From positions 1 to 33,837 of the IMG/VR virus record IMGVR_UViG_3300010158_000198: a stretch of 33,837 nt of DNA, one strand, 5' to 3'. Within the stretch, counting starts at the first letter, position 1. Each line of letters opens with the position of its first letter. Shown one piece after another: positions 1 to 6,700 of this stretch. The position numbers and the translations under genes are program-made. Below the pieces are notes generated by a model, which was given only the letters and a program-made list of their open reading frames with translations, ran no database searches and had not been told where the DNA came from. This stretch comes from a virus.

Positions 1-20
1 AACAACAGGCTGAAATAGAA
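1..20. repeat. 20-base direct repeat, copy 1
   Basis: The first 20 bases of the window are identical to 711-730. In both places they code for QQAEIE within a coiled coil. Downstream sequences diverge, so this is probably a trace of gene duplication; as it lies exactly at the window edge, an assembly break at a repeat is also possible. Confidence 0.85.
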
Positions 21-155
21 GCGTTGAAACAACATTGGAGCGAACCACAAACAGACTTAATAGTTTTGCTACGAGAAGAGGTAACGCTAATGCAAAAGTA
101 TTTACAGGAACAAAACTTGCGTGAGCATTTTGTAACGTGGAGGCAAGAGAAATGA
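3..155 (+). CDS. 3' end of a small coiled-coil protein gene (partial, cut by window edge)
   Basis: The frame is open from the first bases to a TGA at 153-155 and gives about 50 residues beginning QQAEIEALK. The predicted peptide is polar and Glu/Gln/Leu-rich, as in a short coiled coil. Its first residues match the QQQAEIEKLK stretch near the C-terminus of the protein encoded at 335-811, and the first 20 bases of the window recur exactly at 711-730, so the two genes are probably paralogues. The stop overlaps the next start (ATG at 152) in an ATGA junction. The start lies outside the window. Function unknown. Confidence 0.6.
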   Translation, partial: QQAEIEALKQHWSEPQTDLIVLLREEVTLMQKYLQEQNLREHFVTWRQEK

Positions 156-319
156 TTACCGCAACCATCGAAATTCAAGTGGACAGGACACATACATTTG
201 TACGAGTTTGGGGTGAAGGTATTGCTTTAGAGATTGCCGAAGAACTAATAGAAATAGCACGAAACATGGACACCGAAACTTTGATGGGTATTCAAGTAAT
301 CAAGAAACAATCTAACTAA
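152..319 (+). CDS. Small hypothetical phage protein, 55 aa
   Basis: The reading frame can start with GTG at 137, but ATG at 152 is preferred: GGAGG at 139-143 sits 8 bases upstream, and the ATG forms an ATGA overlap with the preceding stop. The product starts MITATIEIQVDR and has alternating beta-like and helical stretches (ALEIAEELIEIAR), is acidic, and has no cysteines, membrane segment or motif I recognise. It is probably translationally coupled to its upstream neighbour in the early gene string. Function unknown. Confidence 0.65.
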   Translation: MITATIEIQVDRTHTFVRVWGEGIALEIAEELIEIARNMDTETLMGIQVIKKQSN

Positions 320-334
320 GAAAGCGAGTGAAAA

Positions 335-811
335 ATGAAAGAAGTAACACGAGATGAAGTAACGCATCGTAAACAAAATGAAAAACTAATAGACGAGTTA
401 GTAAATTCAGTAATCATGCACCACGCAAGTAAAGTATTAAGGACTAGGATTGCCGAGATATTGTATAAGCATATCCCAACTCTTGACCAAGCGTGTTATG
501 AGCGTGGTTGCCCTTGCATAGACCAATTTGAAGAGGAGGAGGAGGAAGAAATGACTGAATCAAGAGCATACATAACTGAAGATTTATGGTTTCCCTGTGA
601 CACTTGTGGTAAACAAATAACGCATCATACAATGCACGATTGTTTTGTAATGAACCCTGACATCTTGCCAACGCTTGAGGAGTGGAAATTAATTTGTAAG
701 ATGGTTAAGCAACAACAGGCTGAAATAGAAAAGTTAAAAGTAATATTATTTGAATTAAAGAACGCTTCATTAGATTTATGTAAAATAGTTGAGAAGGCGA
801 GTGAGAAATGA
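335..811 (+). CDS. Hypothetical protein with poly-Glu linker and C-terminal coiled coil, 158 aa
   Basis: The protein has two different halves. Residues 1-65 are helical and basic/acidic (HHASKVLRTRIAEILYKHI), followed by a run of seven Glu (about 66-72). Met73 (ATG at 551) then begins a second part with a possible metal site, C88-x2-C91 with His97, His98, His101 and C103, and a C-terminal coiled coil (QQQAEIEKLK). The GAGGAGGAGGAGG coding the Glu run is also a very strong Shine-Dalgarno sequence placed just before ATG 551, so a second 86-residue product may be made, or the gene may be an in-frame fusion of two genes. The C-terminal part resembles the partial gene at 3-155. The TGA stop overlaps the start of the 25-residue gene at 808. 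Function unknown. Confidence 0.7.
   Translation: MKEVTRDEVTHRKQNEKLIDELVNSVIMHHASKVLRTRIAEILYKHIPTLDQACYERGCPCIDQFEEEEEEEMTESRAYITEDLWFPCDTCGKQITHHTMHDCFVMNPDILPTLEEWKLICKMVKQQQAEIEKLKVILFELKNASLDLCKIVEKASEK
711..730. repeat. 20-base direct repeat, copy 2
   Basis: Second copy of the repeat at 1-20, inside the 158-residue protein gene. A shared leader, AA(A/G)GCGAGTGA(A/G)AAATG, also occurs at 321-337 and 794-810, further evidence of local duplication. Confidence 0.85.
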
Positions 812-885
812 TTAACTACATTTGCGTACACTGTAAATCAAAGATACTAACCATACTGGTTAAGTGTCCGTACTGCCGTAAATAA
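808..885 (+). CDS. 25-aa Cys4 zinc-ribbon-like microprotein
   Basis: ATG at 808 overlaps the upstream TGA (ATGA) and is preceded by AAGGCGAG. The 25 codons give a peptide with C6-x2-C9 and C20-x2-C23, the spacing of a minimal zinc ribbon or knuckle; the second pair reads CPYC. It ends with TAA at 883-885, 11 bases before the next gene's start. The gene is shorter than usual annotation cutoffs, but the paired CxxC motifs, ribosome binding site and exact coupling argue that it is real. A role in binding nucleic acid or a host protein is only inference. Confidence 0.6.
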   Translation: MINYICVHCKSKILTILVKCPYCRK

Positions 886-896
886 GGAGAAGAACC

Positions 897-1100
897 ATGA
901 CTGAAGCAGAGGAATTAAAGGCGTTAGTAAAATCATTCTTTGAGGACTACTTAAATGTTACAGAAGCATCGGACAGCGGTAGGATATTTAACCCAATCCA
1001 TATTAGTTGTGTAAGGGCAATGAAAATAGAACCTTTAAGTAAACTCTTAGACCGTATGAAAGAATTATCAGGTGTAAAAACGGGGAGCAGGTATGTCTAA
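897..1100 (+). CDS. Small hypothetical phage protein, 67 aa
   Basis: The start ATG follows AAGGAGAAGAACC, a strong ribosome binding site. The product begins MTEAEELKALVKSFFEDYL and looks mainly helical and amphipathic, with a basic C-terminal third. There is one cysteine, no membrane segment and no motif I recognise. The stop overlaps the next start (1093) by 8 bases. Probably an early accessory protein; function unknown. Confidence 0.65.
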   Translation: MTEAEELKALVKSFFEDYLNVTEASDSGRIFNPIHISCVRAMKIEPLSKLLDRMKELSGVKTGSRYV

Positions 1101-1443
1101 TGAATATACACCTGACAAGTGGGAACTTATAGAAATAGTTAGTGAGGAAGGTGAAACACTATACAAAATACTTTCTAGTTGGTATGGTGGGTATGGTGGT
1201 TCAGATTCATGGCGATTTAGTTCGGGCATTATTAAAGTAGTTGAGCATAACAAACATTATGAGGTACACAATGATTCGGGTAGCGTCTACATCTGCCATA
1301 AAGGTTCTAAGGGGATGAGTGCGTACACGGGGGTTGTATTTACCAATTTAAAGAAACAATTAGAAGCGAAGAAGTTAGGCACGTTGAAAATTGTAAACCG
1401 TAGTAAATTTAATCAATTTAAACAAGGAGAAGTAAATGAGTAG
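1093..1443 (+). CDS. Conserved hypothetical phage protein, 116 aa
   Basis: ATG at 1093 follows GGGGAGCAGG. The protein appears beta-rich, with a Gly/Tyr/Trp-rich stretch (SSWYGGYGGSDSWRFSSG) at about residues 28-45, then a region reading YEVHNDSGSVYICHKGSKG and a Lys-rich C-terminus. From memory, proteins with a V-H-x-x-SGSVY-x-C-x-K-x-G-x-G-x-SAYT pattern are widespread in tailed phages, but I know of no function. It overlaps both neighbours by 8 bases, so it belongs to the same early transcript. Confidence 0.7.
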   Translation: MSNEYTPDKWELIEIVSEEGETLYKILSSWYGGYGGSDSWRFSSGIIKVVEHNKHYEVHNDSGSVYICHKGSKGMSAYTGVVFTNLKKQLEAKKLGTLKIVNRSKFNQFKQGEVNE

Positions 1444-1684
1444 ATTATGGGAAGTAGCAAACGCAGTAGAAGAAGTATCATATAAGTTAGAAAACTTAAG
1501 GCAAGTTGTTTCAATTATTGCAGAGCATAACGAAGAAGCTGGGGCTTTATGGTCGGTAACTGATTCTATGAAGACACTGGTTGAAACGCTTGAAAAAGAA
1601 GCAAACCTTATTTTAGCGCACCTACGAGAGGTTGCCATTGAAGCGAATACAAAACCAACGAAGAAAGGAAAGAAAGATGCCTGA
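1436..1684 (+). CDS. Hypothetical helical protein, 82 aa
   Basis: ATG at 1436 has AAGGAGAAGTAA directly upstream. The product is predicted almost wholly helical (for example NAVEEVSYKLENLRQVVSIIAEH) with a basic tail (TKKGKKDA), as in a small coiled-coil oligomer. It has no cysteines or recognisable catalytic motif. It overlaps the previous gene by 8 bases and the next, if that starts at 1677, also by 8. Function unknown. Confidence 0.65.
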   Translation: MSRLWEVANAVEEVSYKLENLRQVVSIIAEHNEEAGALWSVTDSMKTLVETLEKEANLILAHLREVAIEANTKPTKKGKKDA

Positions 1685-1862
1685 GTTTACTTTGATATGT
1701 AAGTACGACAACATAGATGTAACTACAAAAACCTTTGAAGAAGTAGAGTTACATTATGTACTAAACAACATAGAGTTATTCTTAAAAGGTTGTGGATATA
1801 TTTTTGAAGGAACTTTAGACATTATTAAACCTGAAGAGGAGGAATCAAATGTGGAATTATAG
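1677..1862 (+). CDS. Small hypothetical protein, 61 aa
   Basis: The frame is open from an ATG at 1632, but ATG 1677 is the better start because GAAAGGAAAG lies just before it and the longer version would overlap the upstream gene by more than 50 bases. The product starts MPEFTLICKYDNIDVTTKTF, looks like two or three beta strands followed by a helix, and has an acidic C-terminus (KPEEEESNVEL). No family recognised. It overlaps the next gene by 14 bases. Confidence 0.6.
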   Translation: MPEFTLICKYDNIDVTTKTFEEVELHYVLNNIELFLKGCGYIFEGTLDIIKPEEEESNVEL

Positions 1863-2085
1863 GGTAATTAAATTTGTAGAAGACAAAGAAGAATGGTTTG
1901 AGATAAGCGAGGTATACTATAACGCCTTTGGTAAACCCGAAGCGTATTGCAGGGCTACCGTAGGGGAGGGAGACATGGATGCCCTAAAAGAAACGCTTAA
2001 TAGAATGATGGATTGTGCAAACAAACCTATTCTAAAAAGTACGGAGTTTGCAAAAAGAAAGACAAATGAAAATATTAACGATTGA
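1849..2085 (+). CDS. Conserved small protein with MWNYRVI N-terminus, 78 aa
   Basis: ATG at 1849 is preceded by GAGGAGGAATCAA. Small proteins beginning MWNYRVI and containing a strand-rich W-x-x-I-x-E-V-Y-Y core are, from memory, common in phages and prophages, with no assigned function. The middle contains a YNAFGKPEAYCRATV stretch and the end an ALKETLNRMM helix. The gene overlaps the start of the polymerase gene by 20 bases, which ties it to the replication transcript. Confidence 0.65.
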   Translation: MWNYRVIKFVEDKEEWFEISEVYYNAFGKPEAYCRATVGEGDMDALKETLNRMMDCANKPILKSTEFAKRKTNENIND

Positions 2086-3886
2086 TTTTGAAACGTACTA
2101 CAGTAAAACCCTTGGGTTTAAAACACAGACAACAGAGGAATACATCAGAGACGAAAGGTTTGAAGTTATTGGTGTAGCCGTAAAGGAAAATGAGAATGAA
2201 ACTGTATGGTTTAGTGGCACGCATGATGAAATATCTGCTTTCTTGGGGTCTTTTGATTGGTGTAACTCCGCCTTACTTGCTCATAACTCTTTGTTTGATG
2301 CTTCCATCCTTAATTGGAAGTTTTGTTTTAAGCCCAAGGCAATTCTCGACACGCTTAGCATGGCTAGAGCTATACACGGTACTGAAGTTGGAGGTAGCTT
2401 GGCTAAGCTGGCTGATTTTTACGACCTTGGACAGAAGGGAACCGAAGTAGATGATGCCCTTGGTAAACAGCGTAAGGACTTTAGTAAAGCGGAACTGGAT
2501 GCTTATGGTGGGTATTGTAAGAATGACGTTGAATTAACTTATGCGCTATTTAAAAAGCTAATACAACAGGTACACATAACAGAGCTAAAGCTTATAGACC
2601 TTACTGTAAGGATGTTTTCAGAACCAGTATTAACTTTAAATCGCCGTATGCTAGAGGCTCACTTATTAGAAGTGCAGTATCGCAAGGAGAAATTGCTACA
2701 AGAAGCTGGGGTAGAAACTCGTGACGACCTGATGAGTAATCCTAAATTTGCGCAGATACTTAGGGACTTGGGAGTTGAGCCTCCGATGAAGATTAGCCCT
2801 GCTACAGGCAAGGAAACATTGGCTTTGGCTAAATCAGATGAGGGGTTTAAAGCCCTAGCTGACCATCCGAACGACAAAATCCAAGCCCTAGTCGCAGCAC
2901 GTCTCGGTAATAAGTCTACCCTAGAAGAAACTAGAACGCAACGATTTATTGAAATTTCTAAGAGGGGGGCGTTACCCATACCCTTGTCGTATTATGCGGC
3001 TCATACAGGGCGTTGGGGCGGTGCAGACAAGGTTAATCTACAGAACTTACCTAGCCGTGGGGAGAACGCAAACAAGCTTAAACACGCTATATGTGCGCCT
3101 GAAGGGTACGTTATTATTGATGCCGATTCTTCACAGATTGAGGCACGGGTACTGGCTTGGCTATCAGGACAGGATGATTTAGTTGAAGCATTTAGAAAGG
3201 GTGAAGATGTATACAAAATCATGGCATATGCTATATATTCAAAGGACATTGAAGAGATTACGAAAGAAGAAAGATTTGTTGGAAAGACAACAATTTTGGG
3301 ATGTGGGTATGGCATGGGGAGTGCGAAGTTTAAAACCCAACTCAAGACATTCTCAACGGAAATTACTGCTGAAGAAGCTGAACATATTATCAAGATATAT
3401 AGAAGCACATACGCTAAAATACCAGCATTATGGACAGAGGGAAGAGACTCAATAACGGCTATGGCTAAAAACCAGTCTAGCGATTTTGGTAATGGCTGTG
3501 TAGTTATTGAGGGAAGTAACGGGATTTTATTACCTAATGGGCTATACCAAAGATACCCTAACCTTAAGAAAATAAAAGTTGAAGGTAAAGACCAATATGT
3601 GTATGATTCTCGCAAAGGCATTGTTAAGATATATGGCGGTAAATTAGTAGAGAACATTTGCCAAGCACTTGCTCGTTGCATTATCGGTGAGCAGATGATT
3701 AACATATCAAAAAAATACCGAGTAGTATTAACGGTGCATGATGCCGTGGCTTGTGTAGTACCTGAAGCAGAGGTAGAAGAAGCTATGCAGTATGTAATGG
3801 AGTGTATGCGGTGGACACCTGAGTGGGCTAGTGGGTTGCCAGTTAATTGTGAAGCAGGATATGGAAAAAGCTACGGAGAGTGTTAA
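2066..3886 (+). CDS. Family A DNA polymerase with 3'-5' exonuclease domain
   Basis: Replicative DNA polymerase of the PolI/T7 type, 606 residues from ATG 2066; an in-frame TTG at 2048 is less likely because AAAAAGAAAG precedes 2066. The N-terminal DnaQ-like proofreading domain shows ExoI D7-F-E9, an ExoII-like HNSLFD stretch, and ExoIII Y150-C-K-N-D154. The polymerase domain shows motif A around D354 (DSSQIEAR), motif B R403-x3-K407-x7-Y415-G416, and motif C H558-D559-A560. The usual motif C is HDE, so the second acidic residue is Ala here. Length and architecture fit phage enzymes that lack the 5'-3' nuclease. It heads a block with nuclease, helicase, ssDNA-binding and primase genes, so it most likely copies the phage genome. 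Whether a host processivity factor is used cannot be told. Confidence 0.95.
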   Translation: MKILTIDFETYYSKTLGFKTQTTEEYIRDERFEVIGVAVKENENETVWFSGTHDEISAFLGSFDWCNSALLAHNSLFDASILNWKFCFKPKAILDTLSMARAIHGTEVGGSLAKLADFYDLGQKGTEVDDALGKQRKDFSKAELDAYGGYCKNDVELTYALFKKLIQQVHITELKLIDLTVRMFSEPVLTLNRRMLEAHLLEVQYRKEKLLQEAGVETRDDLMSNPKFAQILRDLGVEPPMKISPATGKETLALAKSDEGFKALADHPNDKIQALVAARLGNKSTLEETRTQRFIEISKRGALPIPLSYYAAHTGRWGGADKVNLQNLPSRGENANKLKHAICAPEGYVIIDADSSQIEARVLAWLSGQDDLVEAFRKGEDVYKIMAYAIYSKDIEEITKEERFVGKTTILGCGYGMGSAKFKTQLKTFSTEITAEEAEHIIKIYRSTYAKIPALWTEGRDSITAMAKNQSSDFGNGCVVIEGSNGILLPNGLYQRYPNLKKIKVEGKDQYVYDSRKGIVKIYGGKLVENICQALARCIIGEQMINISKKYRVVLTVHDAVACVVPEAEVEEAMQYVMECMRWTPEWASGLPVNCEAGYGKSYGEC

Positions 3887-3918
3887 AATAAGCAAGCAAT
3901 AAAAATAAAAGGAAAAGT

Positions 3919-4590
3919 ATGACTACGTGGTCTTATAGTAGTATTACGCTGTTTGAGCAATGCCCTAAAAAGTATTTTCATTTGCGAGTGGAAAAGGATT
4001 TTAAAGAACCCGAATCCGAACAGATGAAGTATGGAACAATTGCGCATAAAGCCGCAGAAGATTACGTAAGGGAAGACATACCACTACCTCCGCAATTCTC
4101 CTACATGACTGAGATGCTAGACAAGCTAAAGAATGTAAAGGGCGAAAAGCTCTGTGAATATAAGTTAGGGGTACGATATAAAGATGGGAGGTTTACACCT
4201 TGTGAGTTCTTCTCTAAAGATGTTTGGTGGAGAGGTATAGCGGATTTAATTATACTAGACAGAGAGAAACAAGAAGCTAGGGTAATAGACTATAAGACAG
4301 GCAAATCAGCCAAGTATGCGGATACTAAACAGTTAAAGTTAATTTCTGCCGCTATATTCCTGCATTTCCCTGAGATACGGACTATAAAGGCTGGGTTGTT
4401 ATTTGTTGTTTCTAAAGAGTTTATTAAGGACGAGTTTAGTTCAGATTTTAAATTAGCCTATTTCGAACACTTTATGCCAGTTGTAAAACAGCTAGAATCG
4501 TGTCATACTAATGGGGTCTGGAACGCCAAGCGTAATTTTACTTGTAGTAAATGGTGTTCAATAACCACTTGCCCTCATAATGGAAGCTAA
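3919..4590 (+). CDS. Cas4/RecB-type PD-(D/E)XK exonuclease with probable Fe-S cluster
   Basis: A 223-residue protein preceded by AAAAGGAAAAGT. Motifs of the PD-(D/E)XK superfamily are visible: H43 in a GTIAHKAAE helix, D109 in GIADLI, and D124-Y-K126 in VIDYKTGK, the metal-binding and catalytic residues. Cys15 (EQCPKKY) and the C-terminal trio C209, C213, C218 match the split four-cysteine arrangement that holds a 4Fe-4S cluster in Cas4 and AddB. The start reads SYSSITLFEQCPKKYF, typical of this family. The role is likely DNA end resection, recombination or host DNA breakdown during replication. There are no CRISPR genes nearby, so an adaptation role is not suggested. It stands between the polymerase and an HNH nuclease. 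Confidence 0.88.
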   Translation: MTTWSYSSITLFEQCPKKYFHLRVEKDFKEPESEQMKYGTIAHKAAEDYVREDIPLPPQFSYMTEMLDKLKNVKGEKLCEYKLGVRYKDGRFTPCEFFSKDVWWRGIADLIILDREKQEARVIDYKTGKSAKYADTKQLKLISAAIFLHFPEIRTIKAGLLFVVSKEFIKDEFSSDFKLAYFEHFMPVVKQLESCHTNGVWNAKRNFTCSKWCSITTCPHNGS

Positions 4591-4592
4591 TA

Positions 4593-4877
4593 ATGCCGTA
4601 TGTAAATAAACCAAGACCTTATAAGCACGAATACGAAACTTATCAAGGTAAGCCTGAGCAGATTAAAAAACGAGGTGAACGCAATAAAGCCCGTGCTTTA
4701 ATGGAGAAAGCTGGTAAGGTGCATAAGGGTGATGGCAATGATGTAGACCATGTTAAGCCTTTAAGCAAGGGTGGTACAGGGGCTAAGGGTAATTTAAAAG
4801 TTAAGAGTAAGAGTAACAATCGTAGTTTTAGTCGGAACAGCGACCATACGGTTAAGAAAAACGTCTCTAAAAAGTAA
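4593..4877 (+). CDS. Small HNH endonuclease
   Basis: A 94-residue basic protein starting two bases after the preceding stop. The HNH core is visible: D50-V-D52-H53 followed by PLSKGG, N67 in GNLKV, and a final N75-N76-R-S-F motif, the H-N-N form common in small phage HNH proteins. The Lys/Arg-rich flanks suit DNA binding. In many phages stand-alone HNH proteins of this size nick or cut DNA during packaging, recombination or homing. Here it lies in the replication module next to a Cas4-like nuclease and directly before a possible structured RNA region. No ribosome binding site of note is seen, so coupled translation from the upstream gene is likely. Confidence 0.85.
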   Translation: MPYVNKPRPYKHEYETYQGKPEQIKKRGERNKARALMEKAGKVHKGDGNDVDHVKPLSKGGTGAKGNLKVKSKSNNRSFSRNSDHTVKKNVSKK

Positions 4878-4892
4878 TAGGTGAAGCAACTA

Positions 4893-5079
4893 CAGGATAA
4901 GATACGAGTGCCTAGCTAGTTCAGGATTAAAAACCCTTCATGTTGTAAACCGTATCAGTTAGCCATATTTCATCTTTCCTTCACGGAATACCTTTCTGGA
5001 TAGGGGCTAACAGACAGTCGGGAAAGACCGGCAATAATACTAATGCTTGAAACGGACACCGTATTCAGGCTGTTTATCT
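4893..5079 (+). ncRNA. Candidate multibranched structured RNA in the gap before the helicase gene
   Basis: The 216-base gap 4878-5093 is the largest in the window and holds no convincing open frame. By eye it offers nested complementary pairs: GGATAA 4895-4900 with TTATCT 5074-5079 (one G-U); GATACG 4901-4906 with CGTATC 4951-4956; GTTAGCC 4958-4964 with GGCTAAC 5005-5011, enclosing TTCC/GGAA (4976-4979, 4985-4988); GTCGG 5017-5021 with CCGGC 5028-5032 (one G-U); and an 11-bp hairpin, 5045-5055 with 5059-5070, which has a one-base bulge and an ACA loop. All stems are compatible in one fold. It ends just before the SD (GGGAGAAG) of the helicase gene. It could be a structured leader, a small RNA, an origin element or a remnant of an intron. 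No known class recognised; short stems may be chance. Confidence 0.4.
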
Positions 5080-5093
5080 ATTGGGAGAAGTAA

Positions 5094-6644
5094 ATGGAAA
5101 TTGTTAATGACAGGGCATTATTGCTGTTTGTACGCAACACAGAACGTATTACAAGCGTAATACCAAAAAGCAAGGTAATTAAATCACATGAAAACTATCA
5201 CGAAATTCTAGTTAATTGGGGGCTTGAAGAAGCGCAGATTCTAAAAAATCTAAAAATAAAAGATGTGCCTTCCCCTATTCAAAGGAAGTATAAATGGACA
5301 GGTATGTACAAGCCGTTTGCTCACCAAAAAGATACCGCCTCTTTTTTAACCTTACACCGTAGAGCATTTTGTTTTAACGAACAGGGTACAGGTAAAACCG
5401 CTAGTGTAATATGGGCGGCAGACTATCTAATGAACTTAGGCTTGGTAAAACGTGTATTGGTAATCTGCCCACTATCTATTATGGATTCTGCATGGCGTGC
5501 GGACTTGTTCACATTTGCTATTCACAGGACGGTAGACATTGCTTATGGTAACAAGGAAAAACGTGCCAAAATAATTAATGGGGGAGCCGAGTTTGTTATC
5601 ATAAATTATGATGGTGTGGAAATTATTACAGATGTCATAGATAAAGCAGGATTTGATTTAATTGTTATTGATGAAGCAAACGCCTATAAGAATCCTACAA
5701 CTAAGCGTTGGAAAGTTTTAAACTCATTAATCAAACCGCATACTTGGTTATGGATGCTAACAGGCACACCAGCCGCTCAAAGTCCAGTAGATGCGTATGG
5801 TATAGCTAAGCTAGTTAACCCTCAACAAACGCCTAAGTTCTTCTCTCACTTTAGAGATATGGTTATGCAGAAGATAACTACTTTTAAATGGATACCAAAA
5901 AAAGATGCCGAAACAGTAGTGCATAACGTACTACAACCAGCTATACGATTTACTAAAGAACAATGTCTAGACCTTCCTGAAATTACGTATCAGACAAGAC
6001 ATGTACCGCTCACGCCGCAACAAGAAAAGTTTTATGAAAAGTTGCGTAAAGAGATGTTAATCAGGACGGCTGGAGAAGAAGTTACTACAATAAATGCGGC
6101 TGTAAACTTGAACAAATTACTACAACTTTCTAGTGGTGCAGTATATTCTGATACAGGAGAAGTGATTGAGTTCGATGCTAGTAATAGGCTACGAGTTCTT
6201 AAAGAAGCTATAGATGAGTCAAGTCATAAGGTGTTAGTATTTGTACCGTTTAGGCACGCTATAGAGATTATTAATGACGAGCTTGTTAAGGACGGCTATA
6301 CGGTAGACCTCATACATGGTGGGGTTCCAGTAAACAGGCGCACGGAAATATTTAAGAGGTTTCAAGAAACGGCTAACCCTAGAGTGCTTATCATACAACC
6401 CCAAGCAGCCTCACACGGTGTCACCTTGCATGCCGCAAATACTATTATATGGTGGGGTCCAATTACGTCTTATGAAACATACGCACAGGCTAATGCTAGG
6501 GTGCATAGAAGTGGGCAGAAGAACCCATGCACAGTCATAAGATTAACAGGTTCTAAAGTAGAAAAAAAGCTGTATGAAGCACTAGCAAGTAAGCAGGACG
6601 TACAACATAACATAATGGCATTGTATGATGATTTAATTAGTTGA
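5094..6644 (+). CDS. SNF2-type DNA helicase/translocase
   Basis: A 516-residue superfamily 2 ATPase with GGGAGAAG before its ATG. Motif I is E96-Q-G-T-G-K101-T; motif II is D193-E-A-N196 (DEAN in place of DEAH/DEAD); motif III is LTGTP; the second RecA-like domain holds VLVFVPFRHAIE, LIHGGV and a motif V/VI region reading QANARVHRSGQ, typical of SNF2 proteins. It is shorter than cellular SNF2 remodellers and has no extra domains, as is usual for phage versions found in replication modules. It probably uses ATP to translocate on DNA during replication, recombination or fork processing. The last codons overlap the -35 box of a promoter for the next genes. Confidence 0.92.
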   Translation: MEIVNDRALLLFVRNTERITSVIPKSKVIKSHENYHEILVNWGLEEAQILKNLKIKDVPSPIQRKYKWTGMYKPFAHQKDTASFLTLHRRAFCFNEQGTGKTASVIWAADYLMNLGLVKRVLVICPLSIMDSAWRADLFTFAIHRTVDIAYGNKEKRAKIINGGAEFVIINYDGVEIITDVIDKAGFDLIVIDEANAYKNPTTKRWKVLNSLIKPHTWLWMLTGTPAAQSPVDAYGIAKLVNPQQTPKFFSHFRDMVMQKITTFKWIPKKDAETVVHNVLQPAIRFTKEQCLDLPEITYQTRHVPLTPQQEKFYEKLRKEMLIRTAGEEVTTINAAVNLNKLLQLSSGAVYSDTGEVIEFDASNRLRVLKEAIDESSHKVLVFVPFRHAIEIINDELVKDGYTVDLIHGGVPVNRRTEIFKRFQETANPRVLIIQPQAASHGVTLHAANTIIWWGPITSYETYAQANARVHRSGQKNPCTVIRLTGSKVEKKLYEALASKQDVQHNIMALYDDLIS

Positions 6645-6668
6645 CATTGTTAAGAAGTATGGTATATT
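6641..6668 (+). promoter_or_regulatory. Sigma70-type promoter with extended -10
   Basis: TTGACA at 6641-6646 and TATATT at 6663-6668 are separated by 16 bases, and TGG directly before the -10 makes it an extended -10 element. The -35 box overlaps the helicase stop codon (TGA 6642-6644). It would drive the genes from 6701 on, including the putative ssDNA-binding protein and primase-helicase, using host RNA polymerase. Confidence 0.65.
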
Positions 6669-6700
6669 AATAAAAAGCAGGTAAAAAAAGGAAAAGTAAA

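Noticed and set aside
3001-3705. 234-codon open frame on the minus strand
   Set aside because: It lies wholly inside the polymerase gene, which has all catalytic motifs in the plus frame; no ribosome binding site or recognisable motif supports the antisense frame.
4878-5093. Group I intron or tRNA in the gap next to the HNH gene
   Set aside because: No group I core (P7 pairing, guanosine site) or tRNA cloverleaf could be matched, and the flanking genes are intact, so no splicing is needed. A degenerate remnant cannot be excluded.
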